DNA of 8,886 nt, taken from the NCBI GenBank assembly GCA_045598065.1, contig JAZLLJ010000053.1, forward strand, positions 1 through 8,886, in the 5' to 3' direction. A program made the translations under genes and the position numbers. Every line of letters begins with the position of its first letter. The stretch's first letter is position 1. The notes under the pieces were generated by a model, which saw only the letters and a list, made by a program, of their open reading frames with translations, had not been told where the DNA came from and made no database searches. This DNA is from RGIG426 sp045598065. Lineage in GTDB: Bacteria > Bacillota > Clostridia > Oscillospirales > Acutalibacteraceae. Positions 4,380-8,886 of this stretch are shown piece after piece.

Positions 4380-6788
4380 TTACCGCACGACCAAGTTGAC
4401 GAGTTTTGCAGGAACATAGAGTTCTTTGACGAGTGATTTGCCGGCGAGTTCGGCGGCGACTTTTTCGTCCGCTTTCGCGAGGGCGAGGACGTCCTCTTTC
4501 GCCATATCGGGGGCGATGTTGAGGCGCGCGCGGATCTTGCCGTTGACCTGCACCACGATCTCCACGGCCTTTTCAACGCATTTTGCATCGTCCCACGTGG
4601 GCCACGAGGTTTCGTTGAGCATACCGCCGAAGCCCATTTTCTCGAAGATTTCTTCGGTGATGTGCGGGGCGACGGGGTTAAGAAGCGTGATGAAGGTTTT
4701 CAGTTCGCCGCGAGTGACGGAGCCTTTATCATAGATGTCATTGAGGAGTGTCATCATCGCCGCGATGGCGGTGTTGTATTTGAGGGTTTCGAAGTCCTCG
4801 GACACTTTTTTGATAGTGCGGTGGAACGCGCCTTCAAGGTCTTGGGAATAGCCTTCCTCATCGGTGACCATCTCTTGCAGCGCCCACAGACGGTCGATGA
4901 AGCGTTTGCAGCCGCGCACGCTGTTTTCCGACCACGGAGCGGCTTTTTCGTAGTCGCCCATAAAGAGGACGTAAAGGCGCAACACATCCGCGCCGTACTG
5001 CTCGACCACTTCGTTCGGATCGACGACGTTGCCTTTGGATTTGCTCATTTTCTCGCCGTCCGGGCCGAGAATGAGGCCTTGCGCCGTGCGCTTGGCATAC
5101 GGCTCAGATACCGGCACTTCGCCGAGATCGTAGAGGAATTTATACCAGAAGCGGGAGTAGATGAGGTGACGGGTAACGTGTTCCATACCGCCGTTGTACC
5201 AGTCAACCGGCATCCAGTATTTCAGTTTATCCGCATCGGCAAACGCCGCGTTGTTTTTCGGGTCGATATAGCGCAGGAAGTACCACGACGAGCCGGCCCA
5301 CTGAGGCATGGTGTCGGTTTCACGTTTCGCCGCGCCGCCGCATTTCGGGCAGGTGCAGTTGGCGAAATCGTCCACTTTGGCAAGGGGGCTTTCGCCGTCG
5401 GAACCCGGCTCGAATTTATCCATTTTCGGGAGTTTGTGCGGCAGTTCGTCATACGGCACGGCGACCATACCGCAGGTTGGGCAATGAACGATCGGGATCG
5501 GTTCGCCCCAATAGCGCTGGCGGATGAACGCCCAGTCTTTCATCTTGTACTGGACGCCTTTTTCGCCGACACCTTTTTCTTCGAGATACTCAATCATACG
5601 GGCGATGGAATCTTTTTTGTTCGTGAAGCCGTTGAGGAAATTGGAGTTGACCATTTCGCCGTCGCCGGTATAGGCTTCTTTCGAGATGTCGCCGCCTTTG
5701 ATGACTTCGATGATGTCGATGCCGAATTTTTTGGCAAATTCGTAGTCGCGGTCATCGTGTGCCGGCACCGCCATAATCGCGCCGGTGCCGTAGCCCATCA
5801 TAACGTAGTCGGAGATGAAAATCGGGATGTCTTTGCCGGTGAGCGGATGGGTGGCGCACAGGCCGTCCAGTTTCACGCCGGTCTTGTCTTTAACCAGTTG
5901 CGTGCGCTCAAACTCGGTTTTCTTGGCGCACTCGGCGCGGTAGTCTTTGACTGACTCGAAGTTTTTGATGTTATCTTGATATTTGTCAAGCAGCGGATGC
6001 TCCGGCGCCATAACCATAAAGGTGACACCGTAAAGCGTGTCGGGGCGCGTGGTGTAGATGCGCAAAGTTTCGTCGAGGCCCGAAAGGGTGAAGTTGACGA
6101 ACGCACCGGTGGATTTGCCGATCCAGTTCTCCTGCTGGAGTTTGATGTTCGGCAAAAAGTCCACTTCTTTGAGGCCTTCGAGCAGTTTGTCCGCGTAGTC
6201 GGTGATGCGCAGATACCACACGTCCTTGGATTTTTGGACGATGTCGCTGTGGCAGATGTCGCATTTGCCGCCCTGAGAGTCCTCGTTGGAGAGAACGACT
6301 TTGCAGCTCGGGCAGTAGTTGACAAGCGTTTTATCGCGGAACACAAGGCCTTTTTCGAACATTTTAAGGAAAATCCACTGTGTCCAGCGATAGTAGTCTT
6401 CCTCGGTCGTGTCGATGACACGGTTCCAGTCGAACGAGAAGCCGACGGCTTTGAGCTGGGAGGTGAATTTTTCGATGTTGATATCCGTTACTTGGCGAGG
6501 ATGCATTCCCGTTTTGATGGCGTAGTTTTCGGTGGGCAGGCCGTAAGCATCGAAGCCAATCGGGAAAAGTACGTTGTAGCCCTGCAAACGGCGTTTGCGA
6601 GACACCACTTCAAGGCCGGAGTAGGCTTTGATGTGACCGACGTGCATACCGGCGCCGGACGGATAGGGAAATTCTACGAGACCGTAGAATTTCGGTTTGT
6701 CAGAGTTGTCTTTGGCGGCGAAAGTTTGTTTTTCGTCCCAAATTTTTTGCCATTTTTTCTCAACGGCAGAAAAATCATAACGGTCCAT
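4380..6788 (-). CDS. leuS: Leucyl-tRNA synthetase
   Basis: Class I aminoacyl-tRNA synthetase (802 aa) charging tRNA-Leu with leucine in the cytosol. Numbering from MDRYDF: the HIGH-type motif is HVGH at 49-52 in FPYPSGAGMHVGH. A first zinc module has Cys159/162 and 176/179. The CP1 editing domain spans about 225-415, with TTRPDTLYG (Thr247/248) and GTGAIMAVPAHDDRDYEF (Asp345, Asp348). A second Cys set is 436/439 with 480/483. The KMSKS loop is at 580-584. An anticodon-binding domain and C-terminal domain follow, ending in LVNLVVR. It is complete, with editing residues intact. The frame is open to 6830, but MDRYDF fits family starts. An ATG at 6797 (MTQMDRYDF) is the alternative. Neither has a strong ribosome site, and the start lies 10 bases after the rsfS TGA, so coupling to rsfS is likely. 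No T-box leader can precede it here. Confidence 0.97.
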   Translation of the reverse strand: MDRYDFSAVEKKWQKIWDEKQTFAAKDNSDKPKFYGLVEFPYPSGAGMHVGHIKAYSGLEVVSRKRRLQGYNVLFPIGFDAYGLPTENYAIKTGMHPRQVTDINIEKFTSQLKAVGFSFDWNRVIDTTEEDYYRWTQWIFLKMFEKGLVFRDKTLVNYCPSCKVVLSNEDSQGGKCDICHSDIVQKSKDVWYLRITDYADKLLEGLKEVDFLPNIKLQQENWIGKSTGAFVNFTLSGLDETLRIYTTRPDTLYGVTFMVMAPEHPLLDKYQDNIKNFESVKDYRAECAKKTEFERTQLVKDKTGVKLDGLCATHPLTGKDIPIFISDYVMMGYGTGAIMAVPAHDDRDYEFAKKFGIDIIEVIKGGDISKEAYTGDGEMVNSNFLNGFTNKKDSIARMIEYLEEKGVGEKGVQYKMKDWAFIRQRYWGEPIPIVHCPTCGMVAVPYDELPHKLPKMDKFEPGSDGESPLAKVDDFANCTCPKCGGAAKRETDTMPQWAGSSWYFLRYIDPKNNAAFADADKLKYWMPVDWYNGGMEHVTRHLIYSRFWYKFLYDLGEVPVSEPYAKRTAQGLILGPDGEKMSKSKGNVVDPNEVVEQYGADVLRLYVLFMGDYEKAAPWSENSVRGCKRFIDRLWALQEMVTDEEGYSQDLEGAFHRTIKKVSEDFETLKYNTAIAAMMTLLNDIYDKGSVTRGELKTFITLLNPVAPHITEEIFEKMGFGGMLNETSWPTWDDAKCVEKAVEIVVQVNGKIRARLNIAPDMAKEDVLALAKADEKVAAELAGKSLVKELYVPAKLVNLVVR

Positions 6789-6798
6789 TTGTGTCATC

Positions 6799-7173
6799 TC
6801 ATTTCTCAGTATTTTGAAGGAAATCGGCAACGTCTACGTCAACGCCGTCTTTCCAAAGATGTTCTAAATTGTAAAATTCGCGCGTTTCCTGCATAAACAC
6901 GTGCACGACCACGCAGCCGTAATCCATCAGCACCCACGAGGAGTTGCGATAGCCTTCGGTGCGGAGCGGTTCAACGCCCTGCTCTTTGAGGTCGTATTCC
7001 ACGTAGTCCGTAAAGGAGCGGACTTGGGTGGAACTGATGCCCTCGGCAATGACGAAATAATCCGCCAGCGAGGTCAGCGCGTGAACGTCGATTACGCGAA
7101 TTTCGGCGGCTTTGTGGTTGTCGAGCGAGCGGACAATTTCGCCGCAAAGGTCTTTCGGGGAGTCTAAGCTCAT
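6799..7173 (-). CDS. rsfS: Ribosome silencing factor RsfS
   Basis: RsfS/RsfA (124 aa, DUF143/Iojap family, former yqeL) binds ribosomal protein L14 on the 50S subunit and blocks joining with 30S in poor conditions. The family core is clear: IRVIDVHALTSLADYFVIAEG (about 25-45), STQVRSFTDYVEYDLKE, then RTEGYRNSSWVLMDYGCVVVHVF and REFYNLEHLW near the C-terminus. The ATG overlaps the TGA of the LCP gene by 3 bases and has AAGGAGG seven bases before it, which fixes the start. The order yqeK - LCP - rsfS - leuS is common in Clostridia. In Bacillus rsfS also follows yqeK. Confidence 0.97.
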   Translation of the reverse strand: MSLDSPKDLCGEIVRSLDNHKAAEIRVIDVHALTSLADYFVIAEGISSTQVRSFTDYVEYDLKEQGVEPLRTEGYRNSSWVLMDYGCVVVHVFMQETREFYNLEHLWKDGVDVDVADFLQNTEK

Positions 7174-8525
7174 TCTTCCTCCTCCTTCTCTTCGAGGAAG
7201 CCGCTTTGTTTCACAAGCAATTTGTCAAACGTGGTGGCTTTCAAATCGGATTTTTCGGTGTTGGCGAGCTCGGTCATTTTCAGGTCTTTTTCTTTGATGT
7301 CCTCATGGAAGGTTTCGGTTAGCACGGTGACTAACTCGTCTTTGTGGACCGAGTAGAAGTCTTGGCTGACCTCGCCCGGAAGGAGGCAGATGGAGATGTC
7401 GGAGCGTTTCACACCGTTCAGTTCTTTAAGCAAATCGGCCATCAACTGAGAATCGGTGTCGATGTCGTTGCTGTTATTGCCGCGATAAATGCGGATGGGC
7501 GTAGAGCCTTTCATCAGCGGAAGCAGGGTATCCTCGCAGAAGGAGTCTTTCTCGGAGGCTTTCATCAACCGTTCAAAGAGGGCGACGAACACCTGCCGCT
7601 GGTGAACCATATTATTCAGTTCGCCGTTTACGGATTCCCAATCGCCGAGCGCATATTCCAGTGCGCCCTCGCCGTCTACCGTATGGACGCCGGATTCGTA
7701 CGTGATCTCGCCGAGAGTCATAGCATCTCCCAGTTTCAAGTCGACGCCGCCCAAAAGGTCAACCAGTTTTACGAAGGCTTCTTGGGGCATCAGGTAGTAG
7801 TTGTTGATTTTGATGGAATACAGGTAGTTGAACACGTTCATCAAGTTTTGCTCGGAACTACCGGTTTTTTGTGTGATTTTGGTGTTGCAGGTTTTGCCAT
7901 TGTCCAACGTGACGTTGTGTTTGTTGTCTTTGATTTCCTCTTCCGTAACCTGCCGTTTGCACGACTCGCACCAATCGAGGGGTTTCGGGTTGTTCCACAC
8001 CTCACCCAGTGTATCCACCGCGAAATGTTCAGTGTCGCCTAAGTAGGTGAGCGTGGGCAGTTGCATCACACTGACGGTTTTGGCTTCTTTGTCAAACCGG
8101 ACAAGGGAGAACATTTGCGTGGGGCCGGTTTTGCCGGTCTCTTCGTTCTTTTCTCCCATCAACCCGATAAGATAATAGCCGACGCTTCCGTCGTCCTGGT
8201 TGTTGATGACGGTGCTGTTCTCGGCTTCGCCGGAACCGCCCAAGAACGATTTCGCCATGTGGACGCCTTCGATAATCAACCAAACCAGCGCGGCCAAGAA
8301 CAACAAGGACAACACGGTCAGAATGATTTTTCCGACCGGCGCGCCGTTCTTCTTTTTCTTTCTTTTCTTGCCGCGACGAGGAGCCGTGTTGACCGCGTTG
8401 GGCGCCGCATAGCCACCTCGAAGCGGAACCTGCGCTTGGCCGGGAGCACCGTTTCCGCGTTTGGCGGCGCGAGCGGCTTTTTTGGCGGCTTTAATTCGTT
8501 TTTTCTGACGATTGTCTTTTGCCAT
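7170..8525 (-). CDS. Divergent LytR-CpsA-Psr (LCP) family membrane protein
   Basis: A 451-aa membrane-anchored protein. LCP proteins usually transfer undecaprenyl-linked polymers (teichoic acid, capsule) onto peptidoglycan outside the cell. Residues 1-62 are very basic and cytosolic (RGKKRKKKKN at 51-60). One transmembrane helix lies at about 66-88, and the rest is extracellular. LCP features seen are YYLIGLMG (117-124), MFSLVRFDKEAKTVSVMQLP, NNYYLMPQEAFVKLVDLLGGVDL (241-263), and GVHTVDGEGALEYA ending in HQRQVF. The usual arginine of the RxDT segment, the PRD after the second strand, and the Arg after 'ALxY' are absent. An insert at about 180-225 carries CESC (186/189) and Cys213. The C-terminus is acidic (EEKEEEE). 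The ATG has AAAGGA ten bases upstream, overlapping the yqeK stop region. Fold assignment is good, but catalytic function is uncertain. Confidence 0.85.
   Translation of the reverse strand: MAKDNRQKKRIKAAKKAARAAKRGNGAPGQAQVPLRGGYAAPNAVNTAPRRGKKRKKKKNGAPVGKIILTVLSLLFLAALVWLIIEGVHMAKSFLGGSGEAENSTVINNQDDGSVGYYLIGLMGEKNEETGKTGPTQMFSLVRFDKEAKTVSVMQLPTLTYLGDTEHFAVDTLGEVWNNPKPLDWCESCKRQVTEEEIKDNKHNVTLDNGKTCNTKITQKTGSSEQNLMNVFNYLYSIKINNYYLMPQEAFVKLVDLLGGVDLKLGDAMTLGEITYESGVHTVDGEGALEYALGDWESVNGELNNMVHQRQVFVALFERLMKASEKDSFCEDTLLPLMKGSTPIRIYRGNNSNDIDTDSQLMADLLKELNGVKRSDISICLLPGEVSQDFYSVHKDELVTVLTETFHEDIKEKDLKMTELANTEKSDLKATTFDKLLVKQSGFLEEKEEEE
7178..7187 (-). promoter_or_regulatory. Ribosome site of rsfS inside the poly-Glu tail of the LCP gene
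   Basis: AAGGAGGAGG is read as Lys-Glu-Glu codons plus one base at the end of the LCP gene. It also places AAGGAGG seven bases before the rsfS ATG (7173-7171). The LCP TGA overlaps that ATG, so the same bases serve coding and initiation. Confidence 0.8.
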
Positions 8526-8532
8526 TATTCGG

Positions 8533-8886
8533 TCATCCTTTCGTATTGTTTTGGACGGCGATTTGCAACTCCTCGGCGGCTTTCAGTGTGTCGGGGTGGG
8601 GTTCGCGTCCCTTTTCTTTCAATTCATCAATGGAATAGCGTACCGCGTAGCGCATCGCCTCTTTCGACGAGATGTCGGCACGGCGGCGCATTTCTGCCAC
8701 GTCGGGATAGTGGCGGCCGACGGCGGTGAAGTCGGCGATGTATACAGTTTTTTCCAGAGGGCTCATACCGGCGCGAGCGGTGGTGTGATATCGCACGGCG
8801 TTGAGTATATCTTGGTCCTCGATGCCGAGGATATGCTCCAAAAAGACGGCGCCGATGGCGGCATGCCACAGTTTGGGTGCATCCAT
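8533..8886 (-). CDS. yqeK: YqeK family HD-domain hydrolase, C-terminal part (5' end outside window)
   Basis: The 117 visible residues match the C-terminal part of YqeK, an HD-superfamily metal-dependent enzyme shown in Firmicutes to cleave diadenosine tetraphosphate symmetrically to ADP. Visible signature segments are LWHAAIGAVFLEHILGIEDQDILNAVRYHTT and the following MSPLEKTVYIADFTAVGR. Together these carry the later histidines (RYHTT) and the metal-side Asp of 'IADF'. Full proteins are about 190 residues, so the N-terminal HD-motif part lies beyond base 8886. The ATG exactly at the edge is an internal Met rather than the start. The stop TGA is 7 bases before the LCP ATG. In Clostridia nadD is usually found just upstream. 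Confidence 0.92.
   Translation of the reverse strand: MDAPKLWHAAIGAVFLEHILGIEDQDILNAVRYHTTARAGMSPLEKTVYIADFTAVGRHYPDVAEMRRRADISSKEAMRYAVRYSIDELKEKGREPHPDTLKAAEELQIAVQNNTKG

Noticed and set aside
4662..5954. 430-codon open frame on the + strand opposite leuS
   Set aside because: It lies wholly antisense to a complete leuS with all family motifs. The translation has no recognisable domain and reflects codon bias of the opposite strand.

Overview
The window is a minus-strand gene cluster typical of a Gram-positive Firmicute of the class Clostridia, most likely an uncultured gut-type Oscillospirales/Ruminococcaceae member. The genus call is inference. It rests on the gene order yqeK - LCP - rsfS - leuS, on yqeG - pepP - efp - 'CD1247 N-terminal domain' protein, on the strong AGGAGG-type ribosome sites, and on a TnpV-type transposon protein at the left edge. 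All ten intact or edge-cut housekeeping genes lie on the minus strand, so the cluster reads from right to left.

Right block (8886 to 4380), read in transcription order. It starts with the C-terminal part of yqeK (HD-domain nucleotide hydrolase, cut by the window edge). Next come a divergent LytR-CpsA-Psr (LCP) membrane protein, rsfS (ribosome silencing factor) and leuS (leucyl-tRNA synthetase). Stops and starts overlap or nearly touch, so this is one translationally coupled operon. No T-box leader can lie directly before leuS.

Middle unit (4263 to 3981). rpsU (ribosomal protein S21) has its own near-consensus sigma-A promoter and a hairpin/T-tract terminator, so it looks like an independent short transcript inside the colinear cluster.

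Left block (3934 to 263). It contains yqeG (HAD phosphatase), an endonuclease IV-like TIM-barrel protein, an M24 Xaa-Pro aminopeptidase, efp (elongation factor P) and a very cysteine-rich zinc-ribbon protein. efp has an additional internal promoter. A perfect 12-bp hairpin followed by a T-rich tract ends the block.

Left edge (194 to 1). A TnpV-like transposon-associated reading frame with a good ribosome site is interrupted by an in-frame amber codon after 41 codons. The same frame stays open to the window edge. This marks the junction between housekeeping DNA and a probably decayed mobile element.

The common theme is translation and its quality (LeuRS, S21, RsfS, EF-P, proline peptidase), plus envelope and nucleotide housekeeping. 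I do not see a convincing new multi-gene system. The items most worth a second look are the alternating Cys-Asp/Cys-Gly tract, the LCP protein that lacks canonical LCP signature residues and carries a Cys-containing insert, and the interrupted TnpV frame. There is no gene-free stretch longer than about 180 bases, and I see no tRNA, rRNA or CRISPR array.
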